The notes under the pieces: model-generated
What the model saw: only the letters and a program-made list of their open reading frames with translations
What the model was told of the DNA's origin: nothing
The model's database searches: none
Made by a program: the position numbers and the translations under genes
Source of the DNA: JBBSBY01 sp038205805
GTDB lineage: Bacteria > Desulfobacterota > Desulfomonilia > Desulfomonilales > Desulfomonilaceae
Length of the DNA: 16,762 bases
Direction: 5' to 3'
Assembly (NCBI GenBank): GCA_038205805.1
Contig: JBBRBO010000091.1
Coordinates: 1-16,762 of the forward strand
Shown: positions 6,365 to 13,234 of the stretch, one piece after another
How positions within the stretch are numbered: position 1 is the first letter of the stretch
Layout of the letters: each line of letters starts with the position of its first letter

Positions 6365-6991
6365 TTATTTTGAGTAGAATTCCACGATAAGCTGTTCGCG
6401 TATGGTGGAAGGCAGTTCTTCTCTCGTTGGGAATGCTTTCACTGTTCCCTGGAAGTTATCGGGTTCCACATCGAGCCAAGACGGTATGCCTCGTCTCGCT
6501 ACGGAAGCCACGGATTCGACCACCGCCGGTATTTTGCGACTTTTTTCGCGAACGGACACGACCATGCTGGGTCTCAGCATGAAGGAGGCGATATCGACTT
6601 TTCTCCCGTTCACGAGCATGTGGCCGTGGGTGACCAACTGCCGCGCTTCCGATCTGGAAGCCGCAAAACCCATCCGGAAAACCATATTGTCCAGGCGTGA
6701 TTCCAGAAGGATCAACAGATTTTCACCCGTGACGCCCCTCTTCCGTTCCGCCATGTGGACATAGCTGCGAAATTGGCGTTCGAGAACACCGTAGATGCGT
6801 CGCACTTTTTGTTTCTCACGGAGCTGCAAGCCGTAGTCAGTATATTTCGAGCGACCCTGGCCGTGTTGTCCGGGAGGATAATTCTTTCTTTCCACTGCGC
6901 ACTTATCTGAAAAGCACCGGTCGCCTTTGAGAAACAATTTCGTCGTTTCACGGCGGCAGAACCTGCAAACTGATTCTATGTAACGTGCCAA
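6365..6991 (-). CDS. rpsD: 30S ribosomal protein S4, zinc-binding type
   Basis: S4 starts 30S body assembly on 16S rRNA and in many bacteria represses its own operon. The 208-residue product begins MARYIESVCRFCRRE, and Cys9, Cys12, Cys26 and Cys31 give the zinc-binding (C+) N-terminus. The S4 RNA-binding domain follows (LESRLDNMVFRMGFAASRSE, then ARQLVTHGHMLVNGRKVDI). The start is TTG (6989-6991), preceded by AAGGAG 7 nt upstream; no in-frame ATG would give the conserved MARY start. The spacer before it (6992-7156) is unusually long and contains a repeat element. rpoA follows at normal alpha-operon order. Confidence 0.97.
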   Translation of the reverse strand: MARYIESVCRFCRRETTKLFLKGDRCFSDKCAVERKNYPPGQHGQGRSKYTDYGLQLREKQKVRRIYGVLERQFRSYVHMAERKRGVTGENLLILLESRLDNMVFRMGFAASRSEARQLVTHGHMLVNGRKVDIASFMLRPSMVVSVREKSRKIPAVVESVASVARRGIPSWLDVEPDNFQGTVKAFPTREELPSTIREQLIVEFYSK

Positions 6992-7007
6992 GCCTATCTC
7001 CTTTTTC

Positions 7008-7128
7008 GTAAACGTTCACCGGGTTTTGAAGATCTCCGCCGGCTGCGTAAGCCGGAGGGGAGACTCGTTTCCCGTCCATTCACCCCCGTGTTGGTCCGAG
7101 CGGTTTGACGACTCCGGTGAACGGTTAC
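7008..7128. repeat. MITE-like inverted-repeat element A (rpsD-rpsK spacer)
   Basis: The segment starts GTAAACGTTCACCGG (7008-7022) and ends CCGGTGAACGGTTAC (7114-7128), an inverted match at 14 of 15 positions over 121 bp. Read on the minus strand, AACCGCT follows 9 nt after GTTCACCG, TCTCCCC follows exactly 35 nt after that, and CGGTGAAC comes 35 nt later. The plus strand of element C has the same order and spacings (first gap 10 nt). An internal CCGGCT/AGCCGG stem (7039-7044 with 7050-7055) is present. There is no coding capacity. Target-site duplication is not evident. Confidence 0.65.
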
Positions 7129-7156
7129 CCTTGTCTAATGCCGCAGGGTACGAGCG

Positions 7157-7546
7157 TTAAACTCTGCGTCTCTTGGGCGGTCTACATCCGTTATGCGGAA
7201 TAGGGGTAACGTCCTTGATGAGACTGATCGAAAAACCCGCCGACTGAAGCGCGCGAAGAGCCGCTTCACGACCGGCGCCCGGCCCCTTGATGAGGACTTC
7301 CACGGTTCGCATGCCTTGGTCCATTGCCTTGCGAGCGGCGTCCTCGGCGGCTAATTGCGCCGCGAAGGGGGTAGATTTTCGAGACCCCTTGAAACCTTGG
7401 GTGCCCGCCGACGACCAGGCTACGGTTCCGCCGTCCATGTCCGTTATCGTGATGATCGTATTGTTGAACGTAGACTGTATATGCGCGACTCCCCGCGGGA
7501 TATTTCGTTTTTCTTTTTTCTTGCGAACTACTCGCCTTTTAGGCAT
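7157..7546 (-). CDS. rpsK: 30S ribosomal protein S11
   Basis: S11 sits on the 30S platform beside the mRNA exit region and 16S rRNA helix 45. The 129-residue product has the family length and conserved blocks: GVAHIQSTFNNTIITITDMD, SSAGTQGFKGSRKSTPFAAQ, and the C-terminal DVTPIPHNGCRPPKRRRV. The basic N-terminus (KRRVVRKKKEKR) is usual. The ATG at 7546 has GGAG about 7 nt upstream. It is flanked by two unusually long spacers, 219 bp to rpsM and 165 bp to rpsD, where alpha operons usually have a few tens of bases. Confidence 0.97.
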   Translation of the reverse strand: MPKRRVVRKKKEKRNIPRGVAHIQSTFNNTIITITDMDGGTVAWSSAGTQGFKGSRKSTPFAAQLAAEDAARKAMDQGMRTVEVLIKGPGAGREAALRALQSAGFSISLIKDVTPIPHNGCRPPKRRRV

Positions 7547-7604
7547 TTACCACTCCGTAGGCGCTTCCCGCGGTGCAGGATCAGCGTTCATAATTCACTG
7601 AGAT

Positions 7605-7627
7605 GAACCCGGACTGAGATCGGGTTC
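7605..7627. other. Small hairpin upstream of rpsK
   Basis: GAACCCG (7605-7611) pairs with CGGGTTC (7621-7627) around a 9-nt loop. It lies inside the rpsK-rpsM spacer, outside element B. In the operon sense it comes before the rpsK ribosome site and has no following U-tract, so an RNA processing or regulatory stem is as likely as anything else. Confidence 0.35.
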
Positions 7628-7639
7628 GTTTATTTGAGC

Positions 7640-7752
7640 GTTCACCGCGCTTAAGGCGACTCGGCGCCTCCAGTAGAACGGAGAAGGAAGACGCCTCTTT
7701 TCTGCCCTTCGTCGCATTCTCCTTACAGTCGATTAGCGGTTACCGGGTGAAC
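7640..7752. repeat. Divergent inverted-repeat element B (rpsK-rpsM spacer)
   Basis: GTTCACC (7640-7646) and GGTGAAC (7746-7752) bound 113 bp, nearly the same span as the equivalent arms of elements A (109 bp) and C (110 bp). On the minus strand AACCGCT follows the GTTCACC arm, as in A and C, but only a few bases later. The terminal GTAA bases and the TCTCCCC block are not preserved. I read it as an older, degraded relative; the match is weaker than for A and C. Confidence 0.4.
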
Positions 7753-7765
7753 AACGGGGTCTTAC

Positions 7766-8134
7766 CTACTTGCGCTTACCGATCTGCGTCTTTCTCGGAC
7801 CCTTGCGGGTTCTCGCATTGGTGTGAGTGCGTTGGCCGTGCACGGGCAAGCCGCGACGGTGCCGCAAACCGCGATATGAGCCCAAGTCCATCAATCGCTT
7901 GATGTTCATGGATATCTCACGGCGCAGATCGCCCTCCACCTTGTATGAGTGATCCAGGACCTCACGGATCTTGGCCACGTCCACTTCGGTAAGCTGGTCC
8001 GATTTCATATTGGGATCGAGTCCGGTTTCTTCCAAGATATTCTTGGCGCTTTCCCGACCGATGCCGTAAATGTATGTCAGCGCTATTTCCATGCGCTTGT
8101 TTTTAGGAAGGTCTATTCCTGCGATACGCGCCAC
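7766..8134 (-). CDS. rpsM: 30S ribosomal protein S13
   Basis: S13 is in the 30S head, forms bridges to the 50S subunit and contacts the P-site tRNA through its tail. From the GTG at 8134 the product is 122 residues, starting MARIAGIDLPKNKRMEIALT and ending with the basic tail GQRTHTNARTRKGPRKTQIG plus KRK. The start is decided by AGGAGG (8141-8146), 6 nt upstream of the GTG. The frame is open to 8170, but those 12 extra codons do not belong to S13. In E. coli the S4 repressor site overlaps the rpsM leader; here the leader is occupied by repeat element C. Confidence 0.97.
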   Translation of the reverse strand: MARIAGIDLPKNKRMEIALTYIYGIGRESAKNILEETGLDPNMKSDQLTEVDVAKIREVLDHSYKVEGDLRREISMNIKRLMDLGSYRGLRHRRGLPVHGQRTHTNARTRKGPRKTQIGKRK

Positions 8135-8158
8135 TATATGCCTCCTGACGCAAAGATC

Positions 8159-8280
8159 GTAACGGTTCACCGCGTCCGGGCCAACCGCTTGGGATGACGA
8201 TGGGGTGGTCCGAAGGGGAGATGGTCTCCCCTTCAGCTTTCATCGGGCTTAAAACCGTATCGAGCCCGGTGAACCATTAC
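8159..8280. repeat. MITE-like inverted-repeat element C (rpsM-rpmJ spacer)
   Basis: The ends GTAACGGTTCACCG (8159-8172) and CGGTGAACCATTAC (8267-8280) are inverted matches at 13 of 14 positions over 122 bp. It shares block order and spacing with element A in the opposite orientation: AACCGCT, 35 nt, TCTCCCC, 35 nt, CGGTGAAC. It begins just upstream of the rpsM ribosome site, so it forms nearly all of the rpsM leader. AGATC lies outside each end (8155-8158 and 8284-8288 region), but I cannot show a clean target duplication. Confidence 0.65.
8212..8234. other. Perfect 10-bp hairpin within element C
   Basis: GAAGGGGAGA (8212-8221) and TCTCCCCTTC (8225-8234) pair perfectly around a 3-nt TGG loop. 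No U-tract follows on the minus strand, so it should not terminate the operon by itself. It is transcribed between rpmJ and rpsM and could be an RNA processing, stability or pausing site. Confidence 0.6.
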
Positions 8281-8302
8281 CGGAGATCAACACCATACTC
8301 GA

Positions 8303-8416
8303 TCAACCCTGACGCTGTTTATGCTTAGGGTTTTCGCAAATGACTCGAACTATGCCTTTGCGCTTGATTATTTTGCACTTATCACAAATTTTCTTGATTG
8401 ACGCCCTTACTTTCAC
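8303..8416 (-). CDS. rpmJ: 50S ribosomal protein L36, zinc-binding type
   Basis: This 37-residue protein is short and easy to miss. It reads MKVRASIKKICDKCKIIKRK, then GIVRVICENPKHKQRQG. Cys11, Cys14, Cys27 and His32 form the zinc knuckle of the C+ form of L36, which binds 23S rRNA late in large-subunit assembly. The start is GTG at 8416, with GAGGAG at 8423-8428 upstream, and the stop is TGA at 8303-8305. It sits 27 bp after adk and before rpsM. map and infA, often present between adk and rpmJ, are missing from this position. Confidence 0.96.
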   Translation of the reverse strand: MKVRASIKKICDKCKIIKRKGIVRVICENPKHKQRQG

Positions 8417-8443
8417 CGGGGCCCTCCTCATTATGGACCGAGC

Positions 8444-9091
8444 CTAGGCGATGGCCTTTTTGACCGACGCATAGATCTCGTCAATCGGCCCCACACCCTT
8501 TACTCGGCGAAGCAGCCCCTTCTTCTCATAGAAGTCGATCAAAGGCGCTGTTTGTTTGTTATAGACTGTTAATCTCTCCCGAATAGTAGCCTCGGAATCA
8601 TCATCCCTCTGGTAGAGGTCCATTCCGCACTTGTCGCATTTGGCCTCGGATTTGGGCGGATTGAACATGACGTGGTACATGCAACCGCAATCGGAATTCT
8701 TGCAAGTGCGCCTGCCGGACAATCTGCCCACCAATTCCTCGTCCGGGACATCCACGAGCACTGCATGGTCTATGTTCTTGCCTTGCTCGGAAAGGATCTT
8801 GTCCAGCGCTTCGGCCTGAGCGACGGTCCTGGGGAATCCGTCAAGCATGTAGCCTTTGTCCAGGTCAGGTTGTGTCAGACGCTCCTGCACGACTCCGATA
8901 ACCACGTCGTCCGGCACCAACTCGCCCTTGTCCATGAAGGTTTTGGCCTTCAGGCCCATGGGAGTGCCTTCTTTCATGGCTGCGCGAAAAATGTCGCCTG
9001 TGGAAATCTGGGGCACACCGAGTTCGTCTGTGAGCTTCTTCGCTTGCGTGCCTTTGCCTGACCCTGGTCCACCCAAAAGTATGATTCTCAT
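8444..9091 (-). CDS. adk: Adenylate kinase
   Basis: Adenylate kinase converts ATP and AMP into two ADP in the cytoplasm. The 215-residue product has the P-loop GGPGSGKGT (7-15), the AMP-binding DGFPRT (84-89) and the long LID domain. The LID has a zinc-type cysteine cluster: Cys130, Cys135 and Cys137 (CKNSDCGCMYH), then Cys152 and Cys155 (CDKCG). The first knuckle is two residues longer than the usual CxxCG. RRDDDSEATIRERL-type residues appear as QRDDDSEATIRERL (161-174). The ATG at 9091 has AGGAAGG about 5 nt upstream. It follows secY by 25 bp, the usual spc-operon position. Confidence 0.97.
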   Translation of the reverse strand: MRIILLGGPGSGKGTQAKKLTDELGVPQISTGDIFRAAMKEGTPMGLKAKTFMDKGELVPDDVVIGVVQERLTQPDLDKGYMLDGFPRTVAQAEALDKILSEQGKNIDHAVLVDVPDEELVGRLSGRRTCKNSDCGCMYHVMFNPPKSEAKCDKCGMDLYQRDDDSEATIRERLTVYNKQTAPLIDFYEKKGLLRRVKGVGPIDEIYASVKKAIA

Positions 9092-9116
9092 GCTACCTTC
9101 CTGTTGTTAGGAGACC

Positions 9117-10409
9117 CTAGCGTCTCCCCTTAATCCGGCCTGAACGTATGAAGCCTTCATAATGTCTCTGGATCATGTGGGACTCAATTTGAGTCAATGT
9201 GTCCAATGCCACACCTACCACGATGAGCAGCGAAGTGCCTCCAAAGTAGAACGGCGCATTGAACTTTGCGATCAGAATGGATGGTAGGACGCACACGACC
9301 GAGATATAGATTGCGCCTCCCAGCGTGATGCGCGTCAAGACTCGGTCTATATACTGAGCCGTCTTTTTCCCGGGACGAATCCCTGGTATATAGCCGCCGT
9401 ATTTCTTCATGTTGTCGGCTACATCGACGGGATTAAACGTCACCGCAGTATAGAAATAACAAAAGAAAATAATGAGAGCGACGTAGATTACCTCATAAAC
9501 AACAGTGGCCGGCCTCAGCCAGTCCGTGACCCAACGCAGCGCCGGGACATTGAGAAACTGGGCTATAGTCGCCGGAAAAATGATGAGCGATGACGCAAAG
9601 ATCGGCGGAATAACTCCCGCCGTGTTCACTTTCAGTGGGAGGTGTGTTGTTTGACCTCCGTAAACCCTGCGGCCTACCACCCTCTTGGCGTATTGCACCG
9701 GTATGCGGCGTTGACCGCGTTCCACGAACACGATGAGCGCTATAACCACGATCATAATCACCAGGAGCAGCAGAAGGAAGAGAAAACCCATTTCCCCGGT
9801 CTGCACCAGTGTGATCGTGCTGCCGATAGCCGACGGCATTCTTGCGACGATACCCGCAAAGATGATGAGCGAGATCCCGTTGCCTATGCCGCGTTCTGTT
9901 ATTTGCTCACCCAGCCACATGATGAACGCCGTGCCGGCGGTGAGCGTTATCATCGACAAAACGACGAAAAGCGCCGGGGGCATGTAGATCATGTTTTCGG
10001 CTTTGGAAAGACCGATGCTGATGCCCATTCCTTGAATGAGCGACAAGGCCACCGTGCCGTAGCGCGTGTACTGCGTTATCTTTTTTCGGCCGGCCTCCCC
10101 CTCTTTGGACAAGCGCTCCAGGTGGGGAACGACCACGGTAAGGAGCTGTAAGATAATGGAGGCGCTGATGTACGGCATAATACCGAGAGAAAACACGGAA
10201 AAGTTTTCCATGGCGCCGCCGGTAAACATATCTATCACGCCGAAGAGCGTTTGCTGGTGTTGGCTGAAAAACTGTTTGAGAATCGCCGTGTTTATACCCG
10301 GTGTCGGGATGTACACGCCCAAACGATAGACGAGCAACAGCGCCAGCGTAAAGAGCACCCTGCGCTTGAGTTCCGGTATCTTGGCTATTGTTCCTAGGGA
10401 ACCTATCAC
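9117..10409 (-). CDS. secY: Protein translocase channel subunit SecY
   Basis: SecY forms the membrane channel for Sec-dependent export and membrane insertion. The product has the ten hydrophobic segments expected, and conserved parts include YRLGVYIPTPGI (plug and first segment), FTGGAMENFSVFSLGIMPYI, the cytoplasmic loop RGQRRIPVQYAKR, and NPVDVADNMKKYGGYIPGIR before the last segments. I choose GTG at 10409 (430 residues), which has GAGGAG (10419-10424) 9 nt upstream and gives the usual M-I-G start. The next GTG upstream, at 10430, has no ribosome site. It lies 39 bp after rplO and 25 bp before adk. Confidence 0.95.
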   Translation of the reverse strand: MIGSLGTIAKIPELKRRVLFTLALLLVYRLGVYIPTPGINTAILKQFFSQHQQTLFGVIDMFTGGAMENFSVFSLGIMPYISASIILQLLTVVVPHLERLSKEGEAGRKKITQYTRYGTVALSLIQGMGISIGLSKAENMIYMPPALFVVLSMITLTAGTAFIMWLGEQITERGIGNGISLIIFAGIVARMPSAIGSTITLVQTGEMGFLFLLLLLVIMIVVIALIVFVERGQRRIPVQYAKRVVGRRVYGGQTTHLPLKVNTAGVIPPIFASSLIIFPATIAQFLNVPALRWVTDWLRPATVVYEVIYVALIIFFCYFYTAVTFNPVDVADNMKKYGGYIPGIRPGKKTAQYIDRVLTRITLGGAIYISVVCVLPSILIAKFNAPFYFGGTSLLIVVGVALDTLTQIESHMIQRHYEGFIRSGRIKGRR

Positions 10410-10448
10410 GACGGATTTCTCCTCATTCACCGGCGAGGCCGGCGATAC

Positions 10449-10886
10449 TTATCCCACCAACTCGACTTTTCCGCCGGCGCCTTCGATCTTGGCGCGTGCG
10501 GCCGAACTGATGCGATCCACCTTTATTGTATATGCGGCGGAGACGTCGCCGTCGGCCAGCATCTTAATCGGGCCTTTCCCTTTAATGATGCCTACGTCTC
10601 GCAGGAGTTCACCGGTGACTTCGGCGCCCGGTTCCAATCGTGCTAAATCTTTTATGTGCACCAAATTATAGGTGACTTTAAATATGTTCGTAAAACCCTT
10701 CTTGGGTAGGCGCCGTTGGAGCGGCATCTGGCCGCCCTCAAATCCTGGTGCGACTTTGCCGCCGGAACGGGCCTTTTGGCCTTTGTGTCCCTTACCGGCG
10801 GTTTTGCCCCAATTCGAGGATTCTCCGCGGCCTACTCGCTTTCGCTTCTTGTTCTTGATCGCAGGTTGCAGATTTGACAGGTCCAT
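10449..10886 (-). CDS. rplO: 50S ribosomal protein L15
   Basis: L15 is a late-assembling large-subunit protein with a long N-terminal extension reaching into 23S rRNA. The 145-residue product begins MDLSNLQPAIKNKKRKRVGR and has the glycine- and basic-rich loop GKTAKGHKGQKARSG and GFEGGQMPLQRRLPKKGF, typical of the family. The C-terminal globular part ends with AKIEGAGGKVELVG. The ATG at 10886 has AGGAG 5 nt upstream. It lies between rpmD and secY in the normal spc order, with 17 bp from the rpmD stop. Confidence 0.97.
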   Translation of the reverse strand: MDLSNLQPAIKNKKRKRVGRGESSNWGKTAGKGHKGQKARSGGKVAPGFEGGQMPLQRRLPKKGFTNIFKVTYNLVHIKDLARLEPGAEVTGELLRDVGIIKGKGPIKMLADGDVSAAYTIKVDRISSAARAKIEGAGGKVELVG

Positions 10887-10903
10887 ACTTTCTCCTGGTC
10901 CGA

Positions 10904-11083
10904 TTACTCGGTTACCTCTTCGACGGATACGAGGTGGTTTACTTTGTTCACCATTCCGCGTATAGCCGGCGTGTCTTGGAGGACACGGCTTTGGTTGAGA
11001 CGACGAAGCCCCAAACCCTTGACGGTGGCGGCCTGAGACTTGGTGGCTTTTATTACGCTTCTCTTGAGAGTAACCTTAAGCAT
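10904..11083 (-). CDS. rpmD: 50S ribosomal protein L30
   Basis: L30 is a small, non-essential large-subunit protein. From ATG 11083 the product is 59 residues: MLKVTLKRSVIKATKSQAAT, then KGLGLRRLNQSRVLQDTPAI and RGMVNKVNHLVSVEEV, matching the family's beta-alpha-beta fold and length. A longer reading from 11107 would add eight residues not seen in L30 and has weaker support. GGAGAGG lies just upstream of the ATG. Its first 8 bases overlap the end of rpsE, which suggests translational coupling. Confidence 0.96.
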   Translation of the reverse strand: MLKVTLKRSVIKATKSQAATVKGLGLRRLNQSRVLQDTPAIRGMVNKVNHLVSVEEVTE

Positions 11084-11606
11084 TGTCCTCTCCACGTTCC
11101 GCTTCATCGTCGGCGGCGCCGGCCTTCCCGAGCTTCCGTTGGATCTGCTGGATAGTGCGCAATCCCTTGAGTCCCTCGAAGGTGGCTTTTACAACGTTGT
11201 GGGGATTGTTGGTCCCAATACATTTTGTGAGGATATCCTTGACCCCTGCGGCTTCCATCACTGCACGAACCGCTCCGCCGGCGATAACGCCGGTTCCTGA
11301 GGAGGCCGGCTTCAGCAAAACCTTTGCCGCGCCGTATCTACCGATGATTTCGTGGGGCACGGTGCCGCTCAAAATGGGTATCTGGACCATCGAATTCTTT
11401 GCGCGCTCGACGCCTTTTCGGATTGCTTCCGGGACCTCGTTGGCCTTGCCTAATCCAAATCCGACCCGGCCCTGACCGTCGCCTACGACAACCACTGCGC
11501 TAAACGAGAACCGGCGTCCACCTTTAACAACCTTCGCTACGCGAGAGAGGTGAACTACACGATCTTTGAATTCCCCTTCAGTAGCCATATCGGATCTACC
11601 ATGCAA
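11076..11606 (-). CDS. rpsE: 30S ribosomal protein S5
   Basis: S5 lies near the mRNA entry channel and affects decoding accuracy. The 176-residue product has the double-stranded-RNA-binding-like N-terminal domain (LSRVAKVVKGGRRFSFSAVV, then GDGQGRVGFGLGKANEVPEA) and the C-terminal block KPASSGTGVIAGGAVRAVME. The start is probably TTG at 11606: AAGGAGG (11615-11621) lies 8 nt upstream. The in-frame ATG six codons later (11588) is 26 nt from that site and has none of its own. The last 8 bases overlap rpmD. The C-terminus (AADDEAERGEDNA) is acidic. Confidence 0.95.
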   Translation of the reverse strand: MHGRSDMATEGEFKDRVVHLSRVAKVVKGGRRFSFSAVVVVGDGQGRVGFGLGKANEVPEAIRKGVERAKNSMVQIPILSGTVPHEIIGRYGAAKVLLKPASSGTGVIAGGAVRAVMEAAGVKDILTKCIGTNNPHNVVKATFEGLKGLRTIQQIQRKLGKAGAADDEAERGEDNA

Positions 11607-11626
11607 GGGCGCTTCCTCCTTTGTGT

Positions 11627-11995
11627 TTAAAATTCAAGGCCGCCTTCGCGGGCGCCGTCGGCCAAGGATCTTATTTTTCCGTGATATAGATACGGTCCGC
11701 GGTCGAACACTACTTTGGCGATATTTTGCGCCTTGGCTCGTTCGGCTATGCGTTTGCCCACTTCCTTGCAGGTTTGCCTATTGAAAGGATCCCCGGCTTT
11801 GGTGCGAAACTCTTTGTCCAGTGTCGAAGCCTGCGCCACCGTTTTGCCTGTGGTGTCGTCAATAATCTGGGCGTAGATGTTCTTATTCGATCTGAACACG
11901 GTAAGCCGCAACCGTTTGGGTCCGGCCGTGAGTTTGTGCCGAATACGCGTTGTTCTCTTTATTCGTGCTTCATTCTTCGCCAACGAATCAGCCAT
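11627..11995 (-). CDS. rplR: 50S ribosomal protein L18
   Basis: L18 binds 5S rRNA and brings it into the large subunit with L5. The 122-residue product has the conserved RLTVFRSNKNIYAQIIDDTT block and ends with the family signature VVFDRGPYLYHGKIRSLADG then AREGGLEF. The ATG at 11995 has AAGGA 7 nt upstream. It lies in spc order between rplF (44 bp away) and rpsE (20 bp away). Confidence 0.97.
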   Translation of the reverse strand: MADSLAKNEARIKRTTRIRHKLTAGPKRLRLTVFRSNKNIYAQIIDDTTGKTVAQASTLDKEFRTKAGDPFNRQTCKEVGKRIAERAKAQNIAKVVFDRGPYLYHGKIRSLADGAREGGLEF

Positions 11996-12039
11996 TGTAT
12001 ATTCCTTTAAAAAGCGAATGGCCCGGTCGAGGCCGCGGT

Positions 12040-12579
12040 TTACTTGCCGCCGGCCTTACCGACTTTGCGCCGAATCACTTCTCCCATGTATCTAATACCC
12101 TTGCCTCGATATGGCTCGGGTTTGCGCACCATACGAATGCCGGCGGCCAATGCGCCGACCTTTTGCTTGTCGATGCCGCGCACATGAATAATTGTGTTTT
12201 TCTCCACGTCCACGGTGAGTCCCTCGGGAACTTGCATTACCACCGGGTTCGAGTACCCCACGTTGAGTGTGAGTTTGCCGCCTGAGGCTTCCGCCCTATA
12301 ACCGACGCCTTGGATTTCAAGGGACTTGGTGAATCCTTCCGTCACGCCCGTAACCATGTTCTGGATTAGGGTGCGAGTCAATCCGTGCATGGCCTTGCTA
12401 TTTTTATGCCCCTCGACCGGAACCACGCGCAACACGGAATCTTCCATTTCCACCCGAACAAGACTGTTCATGTTGAGGCTGAGGGCGCCTTTCGGCCCAT
12501 TCACCGCGATGGACGGGTGATTGTAATCCACCTTCACCTTATCCGGCACCGTTATAGGGGCTTTCCCTATTCTAGACAT
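12040..12579 (-). CDS. rplF: 50S ribosomal protein L6
   Basis: L6 sits near the factor-binding site of the large subunit and is built from two similar domains. The 179-residue product begins MSRIGKAPITVPDKVKVDYN and has NGPKGALSLNM in domain 1. Domain 2 carries LEIQGVGYRAEASGGKLTLN and the conserved tail RKPEPYRGKGIRYMGEVIRR then KVGKAGGK. The length is typical. The ATG at 12579 has GAGGAG about 8 nt upstream. It follows rpsH by 24 bp. Confidence 0.97.
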   Translation of the reverse strand: MSRIGKAPITVPDKVKVDYNHPSIAVNGPKGALSLNMNSLVRVEMEDSVLRVVPVEGHKNSKAMHGLTRTLIQNMVTGVTEGFTKSLEIQGVGYRAEASGGKLTLNVGYSNPVVMQVPEGLTVDVEKNTIIHVRGIDKQKVGALAAGIRMVRKPEPYRGKGIRYMGEVIRRKVGKAGGK

Positions 12580-12603
12580 TGGTAAAGCTCCTCTTTGTTC
12601 CCG

Positions 12604-13008
12604 CTACCATATACTGCACAGGACTTCGCCGCCGACGTGCTGCTTTACGGCTTCCTTGTCCGTCATAATGCCCCTGGAGGTAGACAGGATCAGCATCCCC
12701 ATACCGCCGTGGCTCTTGATGTTGTGCTCCGCGCCGACATAGACGCGACGCCCCGGCTTGGACACTCGTTGAAGCCCCTCGATGACGCATTGGGTGTCGT
12801 CGTCGAAACGCAGCGTGACCTTGAGCACACCCTGTTTGTTTTTTGCCGAGCGAATTACTTTGTATTTCTTGATGTAGCCCTCGTCCTTCATGATCTGCGC
12901 TATACCGATCTTGAGGTTGGACGCAGGCACGGTAACCTGTTCCTTGCGGGCATGGCGCGCATTTCGGATTCGGGTCAGCATGTCCGCTATGGGATCAGTC
13001 ATACACAT
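12604..13008 (-). CDS. rpsH: 30S ribosomal protein S8
   Basis: S8 binds the central domain of 16S rRNA and in E. coli represses the spc operon by binding its mRNA. The 134-residue product begins MCMTDPIADMLTRIRNARHA and ends with the conserved block GGMGMLILSTSRGIMTDKEA then GGEVLCSIW. The ATG at 13008 has GGAG 8 nt upstream; the second Met, two codons later, is also possible. It lies between rpsN and rplF. Confidence 0.97.
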   Translation of the reverse strand: MCMTDPIADMLTRIRNARHARKEQVTVPASNLKIGIAQIMKDEGYIKKYKVIRSAKNKQGVLKVTLRFDDDTQCVIEGLQRVSKPGRRVYVGAEHNIKSHGGMGMLILSTSRGIMTDKEAVKQHVGGEVLCSIW

Positions 13009-13020
13009 GTTCGGGTCTCC

Positions 13021-13206
13021 CTACCAACTCGATTTGACCATTCCCGGTATGTGGCCCTTCAAGGCTTCCTCACGCAGACATATCCGGCACAAATGGAATT
13101 TGCGATAATAACCGCGGGGTCGCCCGCAGATCTGACAGCGATTATACTGCCGCACGGGGAACTTCGCGATCCTATCGGCCTTAACGATCATAGATAGCTT
13201 GGCCAA
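13021..13206 (-). CDS. rpsN: 30S ribosomal protein S14, zinc (type Z) form
   Basis: S14 helps assemble the 30S head. At 61 residues this is the short zinc form: MAKLSMIVKADRIAKFPVRQ, then Cys24, Cys27, Cys40 and Cys43 (CQICGRPRGYY, LCRICLRE) and the family ending HIPGMVKSSW. The start is TTG at 13206, with AAAGGAG 6 nt upstream. It lies between rplE and rpsH in standard order. The symbol rpsZ is also used for this form. Confidence 0.96.
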   Translation of the reverse strand: MAKLSMIVKADRIAKFPVRQYNRCQICGRPRGYYRKFHLCRICLREEALKGHIPGMVKSSW

Positions 13207-13234
13207 TTGTAGCTCCTTTTAAGCCGCTATTCGG

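Noticed and set aside
8135..8170. Longer rpsM start at 8170
   Set aside because: AGGAGG lies 6 nt before the GTG at 8134, which gives the conserved MARIAGID start.
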